Source of the DNA: an uncultured Paracoccaceae bacterium
Lineage (GTDB): Bacteria; Pseudomonadota; Alphaproteobacteria; Rhodobacterales; Rhodobacteraceae
Direction of reading: 5' to 3'
DNA: 64,000 nucleotides
NCBI GenBank assembly: GCA_905182105.1
Contig: CAJJAR010000001.1
Location: 62,001 to 126,000 of the forward strand
Shown here one piece after another: positions 27,303 through 37,318 of the stretch. Every line of letters starts with the position of its first letter. The stretch's first letter is position 1. A program made the position numbers and the translations under genes. Below the pieces are notes generated by a model. It did not search any database. It was not told the origin of the DNA and worked only from the letters and a program-made list of their open reading frames with translations.

Positions 27303-29738
27303 TTAGCCCCGCACCAACGCCATTGTCGGATCATAGGGCCCCATGGGCGACACTGATGCTTTGATCAGATGCCCAATTACGTCGATTTTGCACGCTGTCC
27401 CTACCTGCGCCATGTCCGGATTAACAAAGGCATAGGCCAGGTTTTGCCCAACGCGATAGCCCCATCCACCAGAGGTCACAGTACCAACAACAGAACCCTC
27501 AACCATCACCGAAGCCCCGCCATGTGCTGGTGCCACAGTACTATCAAGCGTCAGGGTAACAAGCTGTTTGCGCGGCCCCTCAGCGCGCTGCTCCATCAAG
27601 GCTTCTTTGCCAACGAAGTCGGCCTTATCCATCTGTATAAAACGGTCCAAGCCAGTTTCGAATGGATTAAATTCCGTCAGGATATCAGCCTTCCAATGCA
27701 GGTAACCTTTTTCAAGGCGCATCGATTCAACAGCCAACGCCCCGAACAGTTTCAACCCATGTGCATTGCCAGCATCACGCAGCGCAAAGTAGGCCGCATA
27801 GAGGGAAGCATTTGGAATATGAACTTCATAGGCCAACTCCCCTGAAAAGCTAACGCCCATGACGGTAGCCGGTGAAAATCCGATGAAACATTCACGGACA
27901 GATAGCCAAGGAAACCCTTCCTTTGACCAATCTTCGCGACTGACGGCACTTAGAACATCACGTGCCTTTGGACCTGCAAGGACAAGGATGGTCTGGTCAT
28001 TGGTCAGTGATTTAATTTGCACATTTTCATCAGCGCCCAAATTCTTCAGCAACCAATCCATGTCATGGGATTCGGATGCCGCGGCTGACCCATACCAGAT
28101 ACGATCAGGCCCACGGTCAGAAGCGGGAATATTCGCAATCGTTGCCTCGGATTTCAGCATACCGTGTTCGTTCAACAGATAGGCCAAACCAACCTTGCCC
28201 ACCTTCTTTGGCAGACGCCCACAAATCATCCGATCAAGGAAGCTTTGTGCATCAGCCCCTGTAATCTCGTAGCGATTAAAACCATTAATTTCGCACAGGC
28301 CGACAGCGCTTTGCACCGCCTCTACCTCACCTTTGACCACGTCAAAGCTTTCGTCAAAACGGTAGCTGTGGGTGACTTTGAAATCTGGTGTGGGCTTGAT
28401 GAACTCAACTCGTTCCCAACCATTCACGACAGTAAACTCAGCACCCTCAGCCGCCAAGACAGGGGTCAGTGGTGTGGTCTTGGCCATGCGACCAGCAGGG
28501 CGATGTTCATTTGGGAAGTGGAAACGGAATTCGTTTTGGTAATCTTCGATCGCTTTCAGCGCGGTTAGTTCAACATTTGTGTGCCCCGCAAAGCGACGCG
28601 GATCGATACACCACGTGTCATAGCACGCTTCACCATGCACAATCTGTTGTGCCAAAAGCCAACCATGGCCGCCACCTTCACCAAGACCCGCGCGCAGACC
28701 AATGATACAGAACGCATTGCGTTTGCCAGGGATTGGGCCGACCAGTGGTGCACCATCAATTGTATAGGTGATGGGGCCGTTTACTATTGTATGTATACCC
28801 ACTTCAGTCAGCGCAGGCATACGGGCAAAGGCCCCTTCCAACACGTCCGTCACACGGTCTAAATCATCAGGGCAAAGGGCATTGACGAAATGTGGGTCGA
28901 TCCCATCCATGCCCCATGTTTTGCAGTCCTGTTCATAGAACCCGACCAACAAGCCGTTCTTATCCTGACGGCAGTAATAGTCGCTGATAGGGCATCGCAG
29001 CAGCGGCATGCGATGACATGCCTCAGCAATTGCTGGGATGTCTTCGGTGACAAAATACTGGTGCTCCATCGAAATTACGGGGTGGTGCACACCCATCATC
29101 ACGCCAACTTCGTTCACACGGTAGCCACAGGCGTTCACTACGATTTCGCAGTCGATGTCACCATGTTCCGTGTGGACCGTCCAGCTGTCATCTTTGTGTT
29201 GGGTCACCCCCGTCACTGGCGTGTTGCGGTACACTTCCGCCCCCGCCTTGCGGGCGCGGCGCGCAAGTGCCTGACACAGCTGTGCAGGATCAATATCACC
29301 ATCGCTGCCATCCCAAAGACCACCCAGCAGGTTGTCGGTCGAGATCAGCGGATGACGGCGAGCACATTCGGCTGCATCGATGACTTCAAATTCGACACCC
29401 ATGCCGCGAGCCATCGAGGCAAAGTGGCGGTAACCCTCCATCTGCTCCTCAGTGTTGGCAAGACGGATGCCTCCGTCCCCGTGATTGTAGTTCACCGGGT
29501 ATTCGAGATCTGCAGCCAGATCTTTATATAGGTTGATCGAGTGCGCCTTAAGCCCGACCATCGTTTGGTTCATACCAAAATTTGTAACCTGCGCCGCAGA
29601 ATGCCATGTTGTGCCAGATGTCAGTTCATTGCGCTCAACCAATACAACATCTGTCATGCCCTCTTGGGTCAAATGATACAAGGTTGAGCAGCCAGCAATA
29701 CCGCCACCAATAACTACAACACGTGTCTGCGTTTTCAT
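27303..29738 (-). CDS. FAD-dependent oxidoreductase with GcvT-like aminomethyl domain (dimethylglycine/sarcosine dehydrogenase type)
   Basis: 811 residues. The N-terminal DAO domain has the FAD-binding GGGIAG (11-16) and SGTTWHSAA, where the His is the usual covalent FAD site in dimethylglycine dehydrogenase relatives. An FAO-type linker follows, and from about 430 a GcvT-like folate-binding domain with AGPKARDVLS and FSGELAYEVHIP. Such enzymes demethylate N-methylated amines or amino acids and hand the one-carbon unit to tetrahydrofolate in the cytoplasm. It is divergent from a decayed mttB, its frequent neighbour. Substrate is not decided by sequence. Confidence 0.9.
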   Translation of the reverse strand: MKTQTRVVVIGGGIAGCSTLYHLTQEGMTDVVLVERNELTSGTTWHSAAQVTNFGMNQTMVGLKAHSINLYKDLAADLEYPVNYNHGDGGIRLANTEEQMEGYRHFASMARGMGVEFEVIDAAECARRHPLISTDNLLGGLWDGSDGDIDPAQLCQALARRARKAGAEVYRNTPVTGVTQHKDDSWTVHTEHGDIDCEIVVNACGYRVNEVGVMMGVHHPVISMEHQYFVTEDIPAIAEACHRMPLLRCPISDYYCRQDKNGLLVGFYEQDCKTWGMDGIDPHFVNALCPDDLDRVTDVLEGAFARMPALTEVGIHTIVNGPITYTIDGAPLVGPIPGKRNAFCIIGLRAGLGEGGGHGWLLAQQIVHGEACYDTWCIDPRRFAGHTNVELTALKAIEDYQNEFRFHFPNEHRPAGRMAKTTPLTPVLAAEGAEFTVVNGWERVEFIKPTPDFKVTHSYRFDESFDVVKGEVEAVQSAVGLCEINGFNRYEITGADAQSFLDRMICGRLPKKVGKVGLAYLLNEHGMLKSEATIANIPASDRGPDRIWYGSAAASESHDMDWLLKNLGADENVQIKSLTNDQTILVLAGPKARDVLSAVSREDWSKEGFPWLSVRECFIGFSPATVMGVSFSGELAYEVHIPNASLYAAYFALRDAGNAHGLKLFGALAVESMRLEKGYLHWKADILTEFNPFETGLDRFIQMDKADFVGKEALMEQRAEGPRKQLVTLTLDSTVAPAHGGASVMVEGSVVGTVTSGGWGYRVGQNLAYAFVNPDMAQVGTACKIDVIGHLIKASVSPMGPYDPTMALVRG

Positions 29739-29931
29739 TTTAGAATTCCTTTTTCATTTATCTCGGCTAATCTCAAAACCTAACCTTTCGTCAATCGCAT
29801 ATTTTTCATTCCCAATTCATCGAAATTAATATTTCGAATAGGTTAATCCATAAGAAAGCCATTGCGTCATCAATTCAGCTTATTCCTAGTCTATACTGAA
29901 GCGCTGCGCACGGATGAGCCAAAGGAATATT
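29739..29931. promoter_or_regulatory. Divergent promoter region with inverted repeat
   Basis: This AT-rich gap separates the GcvT/FAD gene from the mttB pseudogene. TCGAAAT (29820-29826) and ATTTCGA (29831-29837) form a perfect inverted repeat with a four-base spacer, a plausible operator for a dimeric regulator. Confidence 0.4.
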
Positions 29932-31453
29932 ATGTGACAAACACCGCCAAAATCCCAACGCTCAGGACGCCAACACCGCTTAGCTCAACGCGCAGCACCG
30001 CCAAAGGTCAATCCAGCACCTGCCGGACAAATCGGTGGGCAATACCGCCCCTTAAGTGAAGCTGATTTGAAGGAAATTTATCAAACGGCCCTACGCCTCC
30101 TGAGTGATCTAGGAATGGGCGAAGTCCCCGACAGGCTGCGTGACGATTTGGTTGCGGCAGGGGCGATTGCGATTGACAACGGGCGCGTCAGTTTCCCCAA
30201 CGCACTGGTCGAAGATGCCATTGCGATGTCCACTAAAACCTTTGTGCTGCACGGCCGAGACCCTGATCGTTCAATCGAAGTGGGTGGCGACAAAGGCTAC
30301 TTTGGAACCGGTGGGGCAGCGGTAAAAACTTTGGATATGGAGACCGGTTTATACCGCCCTTCAATGCTCAAAGGCCTCCATGACTTTACCCGCCTTCAAG
30401 ACACTCTCGACAACGTTGCCTGGTTCACCCACTGCTGTATCGCAACTGACTTGCCTGATAATTTCGATCTAGATGTGAACACCGCCTACGCACTTCTGCG
30501 CAATATGACGAAACCAGTTGCCACTGCGGACACCAGCGCAGAACACGTCGATACAATCGTCAAAATGTTGGATATAGCCGCTGGTGGTGAAGGAGAATTC
30601 GCCAAACTTCCTTTCCTAAAAACCCACATCAGCCCAGTTATATCTCCCGTGCGCTGTGGCGAAGACGCCGCCAAAGTATTCTAAGAATGCATTAATATAA
30701 CATTCCAATGTCGTGCATCACCGCAGCCCAAGCGGGCGCGACAGCCCCTGTAACAATGGCAGGTTTCCTTGCCCAATCGTTGGCCGAAACACTAGCCAGC
30801 CTTGTGATGGCAAATGTCATTTCCCCGGGTTTCCCGATGGTGTTTTCCAACCGGCCTTTGGTCATCGATCTACACAGCGGAGCATTTGCAGGTGGTGGTG
30901 GCGAAACGACATTACTCAATGCAGCCTCTGCCCAGCTTTCAAATCGGCTGGGGCTGCCTTCGGGTGTGGAGTGTTACATGACGGATGCCAAAGCAATTGA
31001 TGCGCAATACGGCGTTGAAAAAGAGATGACCAGCGTGGCCGCCGCCCTAGCTGGAGGGAACTTAATTTATGAAAGCTCTGGCATGACAGCCGCCTTGTTG
31101 GGCGTCAGTTTTGAGGCGTTTATTTTGGACGATGAAATTCACGCCATGACATACCGCACCATGCGCGGTGTTAAAGTATCTGAGGAAAACCTTGGCTTTG
31201 ATGCCATATGCGCAGCCATCCTTGGAGATGGTCACTTTCTAGGAGCGGATCATACTTACAAAGCGATGGAACGCGATTACCACTACCCCAAGCTGGCGGG
31301 CCGCGAACAGCCCCGCACATGGGCAGAAAACGGTGCGCTGGATGCATGGGACCACGCCAAGACGAAAGCCCGAGGGTATTGGACAGCCATCACCCTGAAT
31401 ACCTTAATGCTGATCAAGATGCCCAAATTAGAGCTGCATTTAAGATCGTCTGA
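29932..31453 (+). pseudogene. mttB: Decayed trimethylamine methyltransferase family gene (MttB-like)
   Basis: A Shine-Dalgarno (AAAGGA) is followed by ATG at 29932 and directly by TGA at 29935. From there the same frame reads RQHRLAQRAAPPKVNPAPAG, GGQYRPLSEADLKEIY and on through the MttB barrel to a TAA at 30682. A one-base deletion near 30694 then shifts to the frame of SCITAAQAGATAPVTMAGF and YESSGMTAALLGVSFEAF. A second shift near 31375 leads to the true C terminus SHHPEYLNADQDAQIRAAF, ending at 31453. MttB relatives demethylate trimethylated amines for a corrinoid protein. Four lesions make a working product very unlikely. Confidence 0.88.
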
Positions 31454-31555
31454 TCGTCTGATAGACGACATTGCGAATTGATAATAGTCAAACAACTTTG
31501 TAGCACTTGTTCAACGCAGCACGTGGGCGGATGCCCCAGCCCAAAGGACAAGCCC

Positions 31556-32749
31556 ATGACCGATTTCAGCAAAACCCGCGCAATGTTCCACATTCCCGAA
31601 GGAATGACTTACCTCAATGGCAACTCATTGGGGCCAATGCCGCGCGGCTGTGAGGCTTCAATCGTGAACTTCCTAAATGACGAATGGAAGACGGAGTTGG
31701 TCAAGGGGTGGAACACCAAGGGATGGTTCACACAAACTAATACCATCGGCGACCGCGTGGGCAAATTAATTGGCGCGCCAGAGGGGACAACCGTTTTAGG
31801 CGACACATTGTCGATCAAAGTGTTTCAGGCGGTTGCGGCGGGTCTTGCACTGGTTCCGGATCGTCGTGTGATCCTGTCCGACAACGGAAACTTCCCCACT
31901 GACCTCTATATGGTCGAAGGGCTGATGAAGCTAAAGAATGATGGTTACGACTTGCGCACACCTGATCCATTGGACGCTATGGCGCAGATCGATGAAACAG
32001 TTGCCGTGGTCATGCTGACCGAGGTGGATTACCGCACTGGTTACAAACACGACATGGCACAGATCATCGCCAAGGCACATTCCGTTGGCGCGATCGTTGT
32101 TTGGGATTTGGCACACTCAGCAGGTGCCGTACCTGTAGATGTTATTACAGCAGATGCTGATTTTGCGATCGGTTGTACCTATAAATTTCTCAACGGTGGC
32201 CCCGGTGCCCCCGCATTCATCTATGTCGCAGAACGCCTTCATAACGATGTTGAGCCAGCCCTAGCAGGATGGCACGGCCACGCCGCCCCATTCGCATTTG
32301 ATCTGTCATACCGCCCAGCAGAAAATATTGAACGATTGCGTATTGGCACACCCTCCATTGCAGCCTTCAGCCTGCTGTCCGCGGCTCTAGACGTGTGGGA
32401 CCACGCAGACATGAATGATGTGCGCGCACGCTCAATCGAATTGTCAGAGCTGTTCATCGCAGAGGTTGAAAAGCGTTGCGCAGGCGTGACCCTAGCCAGC
32501 CCACGCAATGCGGATCAACGCGGCAGTCATGTTTCGTTTGAATTCGAACATGGTTTTGCATGCATGCAGGCGTTGATCGCACAAAAAGTAATCGGAGACT
32601 TCCGCGCGCCCAACATTATGCGCTTTGGCATTGCGCCACTGTTCAATGACGAAAACGATATCCTGCGCGCTGTTTCGAGTCTCGAAGACATTTTGAACAA
32701 CGAAACGTGGAAAGAAGAGCAGTTTCAGCAGCGTGGTTTGGTCACCTAA
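31556..32749 (+). CDS. kynU: Kynureninase
   Basis: 397 residues from the ATG at 31556, which has AAAGGA eight bases upstream; a start 78 bases earlier adds unconserved residues. This PLP enzyme of aminotransferase class V has the PLP lysine in CTYKFLNGGPG (Lys210) and WDLAHSAG (Asp184, His187). It cleaves kynurenine or 3-hydroxykynurenine to anthranilate or its 3-hydroxy form plus alanine in tryptophan breakdown. No other kyn gene is adjacent. It converges on the BKACE gene. Confidence 0.92.
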   Translation: MTDFSKTRAMFHIPEGMTYLNGNSLGPMPRGCEASIVNFLNDEWKTELVKGWNTKGWFTQTNTIGDRVGKLIGAPEGTTVLGDTLSIKVFQAVAAGLALVPDRRVILSDNGNFPTDLYMVEGLMKLKNDGYDLRTPDPLDAMAQIDETVAVVMLTEVDYRTGYKHDMAQIIAKAHSVGAIVVWDLAHSAGAVPVDVITADADFAIGCTYKFLNGGPGAPAFIYVAERLHNDVEPALAGWHGHAAPFAFDLSYRPAENIERLRIGTPSIAAFSLLSAALDVWDHADMNDVRARSIELSELFIAEVEKRCAGVTLASPRNADQRGSHVSFEFEHGFACMQALIAQKVIGDFRAPNIMRFGIAPLFNDENDILRAVSSLEDILNNETWKEEQFQQRGLVT

Positions 32750-32775
32750 GCGACCAAACTATTAGGGTATAACAA

Positions 32776-33609
32776 TTACAGGCCTAACAGTGCGCGCGCT
32801 TCGAGTGGTGTTGCCACAGGACGTTCATAGCGCGCGCACACGTCAGCAGCACGCGCGATCAATGCCGCATTCGACGGTGCAAGTGTTTCGCGATTTAGGC
32901 GCACATTATCTTCCAAGCCAGCGCGCGTATGGCCACCTGCCGCAATAGCCCACTCGTTCACAGCGATCTGGTTTGGCCCGATCCCTGCAGCGCACCAAGG
33001 TGCATCAGGGGCGCGGTCTGCCATCATCTTCACGTAAAAATCAAAGACCGTTTTATCCGCAGGCATCGCGTTTTTCACACCCATCACGAATTGAATGTAC
33101 AAACGATTATGGATCAAGCCCGCCTGCTCCATTTCAATCGCTTTTAAGATGTGGCTCAAATCAAACGCTTCAATCTCAGGCATAACTTCATACTTCACCA
33201 TTTCAGATGCCAACCACGACACCAGCTGAGGTGGGTTTTCATAAACCCGTGATGGGAAGTTGTTTGAGCCAACAGACAAGGATGCCATGTCAGGGCGCAA
33301 AGACAACATACTGCCACGCTCTTGTCCTGCACCAGAACGGCCACCTGTCGAGAACTGGATAATCACGTCAGGACAATGTTTCTTTAACCCCTCCTGCAGC
33401 TCTGCAAATTTGTCAGGGTCACTGCTGGGTGTTTCGTCAGCGTTACGCACGTGGGCATGGATGATGCTGGCCCCTGCTTCAGCGGCGGCATGGCTACTTT
33501 CTATTTGTTCAGAAATGCTGGTTGGGACAGCAGGGTTAGCTGCCTTCGTTGGCACCGATCCTGTGATTGCACAGCATAGGATGCAGGGTTTTCCAGCAAC
33601 TTCAGACAT
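32776..33609 (-). CDS. Beta-keto acid cleavage enzyme (BKACE, 3-keto-5-aminohexanoate cleavage family)
   Basis: 277 residues from the ATG at 33609, which overlaps the pcaG stop; a longer frame inside pcaG is less likely. The zinc-site motif HAHVRN follows GASIIHAHV at about 55, and AAGGHTRAGLEDN near 235-250 adds the other His. Family members transfer from acetyl-CoA to a beta-keto acid, giving acetoacetate and a new acyl-CoA. The position at the end of a pcaHG operon suggests a keto acid from aromatic breakdown such as 3-oxoadipate, but this is inference. Confidence 0.88.
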   Translation of the reverse strand: MSEVAGKPCILCCAITGSVPTKAANPAVPTSISEQIESSHAAAEAGASIIHAHVRNADETPSSDPDKFAELQEGLKKHCPDVIIQFSTGGRSGAGQERGSMLSLRPDMASLSVGSNNFPSRVYENPPQLVSWLASEMVKYEVMPEIEAFDLSHILKAIEMEQAGLIHNRLYIQFVMGVKNAMPADKTVFDFYVKMMADRAPDAPWCAAGIGPNQIAVNEWAIAAGGHTRAGLEDNVRLNRETLAPSNAALIARAADVCARYERPVATPLEARALLGL

Positions 33610-34162
33610 CAAAGAACACCGTTTCGTTTTCACCTTGAAGGTGGATATCCAACTGATATCCGTTTGAACCTTTTTGCGCGATCAACGTCGTGCGACGTGT
33701 CGGCTCAATCATAGACAATATTGGATCATCGTCAGCCACGTTTTCTGCGAAGTAAGCCCGCGTGTGCAGTCCTACATTGATCCCGCGCGCAACAATCCAC
33801 AATGCAAGATGCGGGGACTGCAAAGTGCCGTTTTGATCAATGACGGCACCGGGCATGACGGTCTCGATAACAAACTCACCAGTTTCAGCATCAGATGGCG
33901 CACGACCAAACCCTTTGCCGTTTTTGTGGAACGTGCCCGCGCCGTCAGGTTGCCAAATCTCAACCAAACCATCGAGAACAGGATCACCCATCCCATCAAT
34001 AATGCGACCTCGAACAGTGATAGGATCGCCCGTCAAATCGGCTCGCAAACTTGTGCCCAGTTGGCTTTGATAGCCGCGTTCAAGTCCAGCAAACTCCGGG
34101 ACGCAACCGATGTGAACATATGGACCCGCAGTTTGGGACGCGCTTTCTGGTAGCTTCGCCAT
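33602..34162 (-). CDS. pcaG: Protocatechuate 3,4-dioxygenase alpha subunit
   Basis: 186 residues, SASQTAGPYVHIGCVP at the start and the intradiol dioxygenase fold. It lacks the iron ligands, as alpha subunits do, and pairs with PcaH. It starts with the last base of the pcaH stop (TAATG), so the two are coupled. Confidence 0.95.
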   Translation of the reverse strand: MAKLPESASQTAGPYVHIGCVPEFAGLERGYQSQLGTSLRADLTGDPITVRGRIIDGMGDPVLDGLVEIWQPDGAGTFHKNGKGFGRAPSDAETGEFVIETVMPGAVIDQNGTLQSPHLALWIVARGINVGLHTRAYFAENVADDDPILSMIEPTRRTTLIAQKGSNGYQLDIHLQGENETVFFDV

Positions 34163-34890
34163 TATGTGCCCTCCAACTGGTTTTCAAACAAAGTCGCACC
34201 GCGTCCACGCAACACGATATCAAAGCGGAAGGCCCGAATATCCATCGGCACCGTGGCATCCATATCCAAACGCGCCGTCAAACGATCAATCGCCGCAGCA
34301 TCAGGGATCGATTGGGCAATCGGGCAAAGCGCAATGTGGGGGTCGCCCTCAAAATACATTTGTGTGATCAAGCGTTGGGAAAAAGCCATGCCAAAGACAG
34401 AAAAGTGGATATGCGCGGGCCGCCAATCATTGCCACCATTGGGCCAAGGATAGGCACCTGGCTGAACCGTGCGGAATGAATAGCTGCCATCTTCACTGGT
34501 AATCACACGACCACAGCCACCAAAGTTAGGATCAAGTGGAGCAAGGTAGGCATCCTTCTTGTGGCGATAACGTCCACCTGCATTCGCTTGCCACACCTCG
34601 ATCAAGGCGTTCGGCACAGGCCGACCATCGCCATCACGCAACACACCGTGTACCATAATGCGTGGGCCAATTACTAACCCACCAGCAACCGCGTGGTTGA
34701 TCAAAAGATCATGATCGTTTGGCCCCAAAACATCATGCCCGAATGTTGGTCCCGTCGCCTCAGTCATCGTTGTCGCGAAAACAATCGGTTTGTGGATTGG
34801 ACCCCGGCTTAGGCTTGAGCGATAATCAAGCGCAATGCGCGGTGGATGCAGCGAGAAGTCGCGTGGGGCTATATCTGTAAGTTTGCTCAT
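34162..34890 (-). CDS. pcaH: Protocatechuate 3,4-dioxygenase beta subunit
   Basis: 242 residues. The four non-heme iron ligands are visible at Tyr108 (GGRYRHKKD), Tyr147 (GAYPWPNG), His160 and His162 (RPAHIHFS). With PcaG it opens protocatechuate between the two hydroxyls to 3-carboxy-cis,cis-muconate, the entry step of the beta-ketoadipate pathway. It overlaps the upstream rhodanese gene by four bases. Confidence 0.97.
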   Translation of the reverse strand: MSKLTDIAPRDFSLHPPRIALDYRSSLSRGPIHKPIVFATTMTEATGPTFGHDVLGPNDHDLLINHAVAGGLVIGPRIMVHGVLRDGDGRPVPNALIEVWQANAGGRYRHKKDAYLAPLDPNFGGCGRVITSEDGSYSFRTVQPGAYPWPNGGNDWRPAHIHFSVFGMAFSQRLITQMYFEGDPHIALCPIAQSIPDAAAIDRLTARLDMDATVPMDIRAFRFDIVLRGRGATLFENQLEGT

Positions 34891-35297
34891 TTCGCAGTTC
34901 CTGCTTTGGGCGTTGGTATCTCAACTGGACCGCCTTGTTCTGCCCAAGTTGAAAAACCTTCTTTCAAATGCGCCGCTTCAAACCCCATGTCTTGGAGGGT
35001 GGCTGTTGTAATCGCAGAGCGCCAGCCAGATGCGCAATGAAAGACAAAGGTTTTATTTTCACCAAAGATCGGTTTGAAATAGGGGCTATCGGGATCCACC
35101 CAAAACTCGATCATGCCGCGCGGGGCGTGAAAGCTGCCTGGAATGAGGCCACGTTGGCGCTCACGAATGTCACGGATATCGACGACGATCACTGACGGGT
35201 CATCCAACATTACAATTAAGTCTGGTGTCTCAATTTCTTTGATACGTGCGCGCGCGGAAGCAACCATATCAGCCGATGAAATCTTTAATTTAGGCAT
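34887..35297 (-). CDS. Rhodanese-like sulfurtransferase domain protein
   Basis: 136 residues, one rhodanese domain with the active loop CASGWRSA (Cys88) and the VVDIRDIRERQRGLIPGSF N-terminal motif. It is the first gene of the pcaH-pcaG-BKACE unit and overlaps pcaH by ATGA, so it is translated together with the dioxygenase. A role in sulfur delivery or in protecting the iron enzyme is possible but not shown. Confidence 0.88.
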   Translation of the reverse strand: MPKLKISSADMVASARARIKEIETPDLIVMLDDPSVIVVDIRDIRERQRGLIPGSFHAPRGMIEFWVDPDSPYFKPIFGENKTFVFHCASGWRSAITTATLQDMGFEAAHLKEGFSTWAEQGGPVEIPTPKAGTAK

Positions 35298-35361
35298 TCA
35301 TTGGTCTTTCAAAGATTGTATTTTCTAAACGATGGCATGGTGCCAATCAAACGGCAAGTTT

Positions 35362-36804
35362 CTAACTCGCGGCTTGCAGTATTCCCTCAACATCCAGAAA
35401 TGTCTCAACGTGATCGGCCAAGTCATCCAGCGTCTGTTCAACACCTGAACTGTAACTGCCCAACGCAGTCACACCCAAACGATTTAGAAATGCACAGCGC
35501 CACGCATCATTGCTGAACATCCCATGCAGGTAGCTGCCCATGACACGCCCATCACTGGATTGTGCCCCCTCGGGTTGACCGTCAACATGCGCAAAAGGAC
35601 GCGCGCTATCAGGCCCCGCAGTTCGCCCGATGTGGATCTCATACCCCTCAAACGGCAACTCTGTGTCAGCGTGCACAGCATGAACCGAAGTTAGACGTTT
35701 GTCGCCCGTCATCTGCGTGACAACATCCAACAAACCAAGGCCGGCACTGTCCCCTGCAGTCCCTTCGATCCCGTCAGGGTCACTGATCACTTGGCCCAGC
35801 ATTTGGTAACCGCCACAAATGCCCAACACATGACCACCACGCCGATGGTGCCCAGCCAAATCCACATCCCAGCCTTGCGCGCGAAGGTAGGCAAGATCGC
35901 CACGGGTTGACTTACTGCCTGGTACGATAACCAGATCAGCGTCAGCAGGAATGACGTCGCCAGCCTTCAACATCACAAGCGAAACATTTGGTTCTTGGGC
36001 CAACGGGTCCATATCATCAAAGTTCGCAACCCGTGACAGGGTCAAACAAACCACTTTGAATGTGCCGTCCTGCGGACCTGACGAAATATCAAGCGCATCT
36101 TCGGCAGGTAGACGCCACGCATCCTTGAACCACGGCACAACTCCAAAACCACGCCAACTCGTGTGATCGCTAATCATTTCGTATCCGTCATCAAACAGGC
36201 TGGGGTCACCGCGAAACTTGTTAATCATGAAACCAACGACACGGCCATTGTCATCCGAATCCATGACCGCTTGTGTGCCGACAACTTGGGCGATTACGCC
36301 ACCTCGATCGATGTCTCCACACAAGATCACAGGTACATTCGCCGCTTCAGCAAAGCCCATATTGGCAATATCACCTACCCTTAGGTTGATTTCGGCCGGA
36401 CTGCCCGCGCCTTCGACAACAACCAGATCGTATTGAGATTTCAGACGCTTAAAACTTTCTAAAACCGAGGCCATAAGTGTTGGTTTTAACTTCGTATATT
36501 CACGCGCTTTGACAGTCGCAATGCGCCGACCCTGAACGACAACTTGGGAGCCAACCTCGGACTCTGGCTTTAATAAAACGGGATTCATATCTGTGTGTGG
36601 CAAAATCCCGCAAGCCAAAGCCTGCAAGGCCTGTGCGCGTCCAATTTCGCCTCCATCCATCGTCACAGCGGCGTTGTTCGACATGTTCTGCGGCTTGAAC
36701 GGAGCAACGGATAAACCACGTCTTTTAGCAGCACGACACAGGCCCGCTACAAGCATCGATTTCCCGACATTTGAGCCAGTACCTTGGATCATTATTGACT
36801 TCAT
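35362..36804 (-). CDS. cobQ: Adenosylcobyric acid synthase (glutamine-hydrolysing)
   Basis: 480 residues. The N-terminal synthetase has the P-loop-like GTGSNVGKS (8-16) and [10 protein letters not shown]. The C-terminal glutaminase has the nucleophile Cys330 in [14 protein letters not shown] and the His in GSYLHGMF. It amidates four carboxylates of adenosylcobyrinic a,c-diamide. No riboswitch lies before it. Two CGCTTACCC repeats stand upstream. It is separated from the rhodanese gene by 64 bases. Confidence 0.97.
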   Translation of the reverse strand: MKSIMIQGTGSNVGKSMLVAGLCRAAKRRGLSVAPFKPQNMSNNAAVTMDGGEIGRAQALQALACGILPHTDMNPVLLKPESEVGSQVVVQGRRIATVKAREYTKLKPTLMASVLESFKRLKSQYDLVVVEGAGSPAEINLRVGDIANMGFAEAANVPVILCGDIDRGGVIAQVVGTQAVMDSDDNGRVVGFMINKFRGDPSLFDDGYEMISDHTSWRGFGVVPWFKDAWRLPAEDALDISSGPQDGTFKVVCLTLSRVANFDDMDPLAQEPNVSLVMLKAGDVIPADADLVIVPGSKSTRGDLAYLRAQGWDVDLAGHHRRGGHVLGICGGYQMLGQVISDPDGIEGTAGDSAGLGLLDVVTQMTGDKRLTSVHAVHADTELPFEGYEIHIGRTAGPDSARPFAHVDGQPEGAQSSDGRVMGSYLHGMFSNDAWRCAFLNRLGVTALGSYSSGVEQTLDDLADHVETFLDVEGILQAAS

Positions 36805-36834
36805 TTTATTCCCGTTCGTTAGTCATTGGGTCAG

Positions 36835-36866
36835 CGCTTACCCTTGTATCAGGTTAACGCTTACCC
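36835..36866. repeat. Two direct CGCTTACCC repeats upstream of cobQ
   Basis: CGCTTACCC occurs at 36835-36843 and 36858-36866, 23 bases apart, just upstream of cobQ and facing the small plus-strand gene. The spacing of about two helix turns suits a dimeric DNA-binding regulator. Confidence 0.45.
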
Positions 36867-36977
36867 ATTTCAACCTGTTTTAAAAAAACAGATTTTCAGG
36901 TAAAAAAATGCATTAATATATGTAAACAAACAAAAATATGTTACCTTACTTCTTAATTATTTAAGCAGGAGTGGAAA

Positions 36978-37187
36978 ATGAACATTAACATACCCAACAT
37001 TTTCACCAACGTCGTCACTGCAGCTTTGCTAGGATCAGCGGCGATTGTCGCCGCATCCTTTTTGATCACTGCACTTTCCTCCGTCAGCGCCTTATATGGT
37101 TACGATCACCATTTCCAAGATCCGGCTTGCTTGGTCATCGCTGGCAGCATTGCTGTCGTTACCTCTCTCGTAGCTTCCTTCGCCTGA
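36978..37187 (+). CDS. Small membrane protein, unknown
   Basis: 69 residues after a good Shine-Dalgarno (AGGAGTGG). Two hydrophobic segments (about 13-40 and 48-68) flank a short loop with YGYDHHFQDP. I do not recognise a family. It lies alone between cobQ and cobO, which both run the other way. The start signal supports a real gene. Confidence 0.55.
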   Translation: MNINIPNIFTNVVTAALLGSAAIVAASFLITALSSVSALYGYDHHFQDPACLVIAGSIAVVTSLVASFA

Positions 37188-37318
37188 AGCCCAAACTGAC
37201 AGCACTCAAACAACATCGAATAATTGGCTAATTTGACATAGCTTACGATGCCGAGGATGCGATGCCAGCAAGGTTGAAATGCGGATATCGCTTGGTGCAA
37301 TAGTTGTTAGGCTATGTT

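Noticed and set aside
28890-29531. Open frame of 213 codons opposite the FAD/GcvT gene
   Set aside because: It shadows conserved FAD-domain codons; composition is unlike a real protein and it lacks a ribosome site.
29932-31453. Recoding of the stop codons in mttB (pyrrolysine or selenocysteine)
   Set aside because: The lesions are TGA, TAA and two frame shifts, not a single in-frame TAG as in pyrrolysine MttB. No recoding element is visible. Decay explains all of them.
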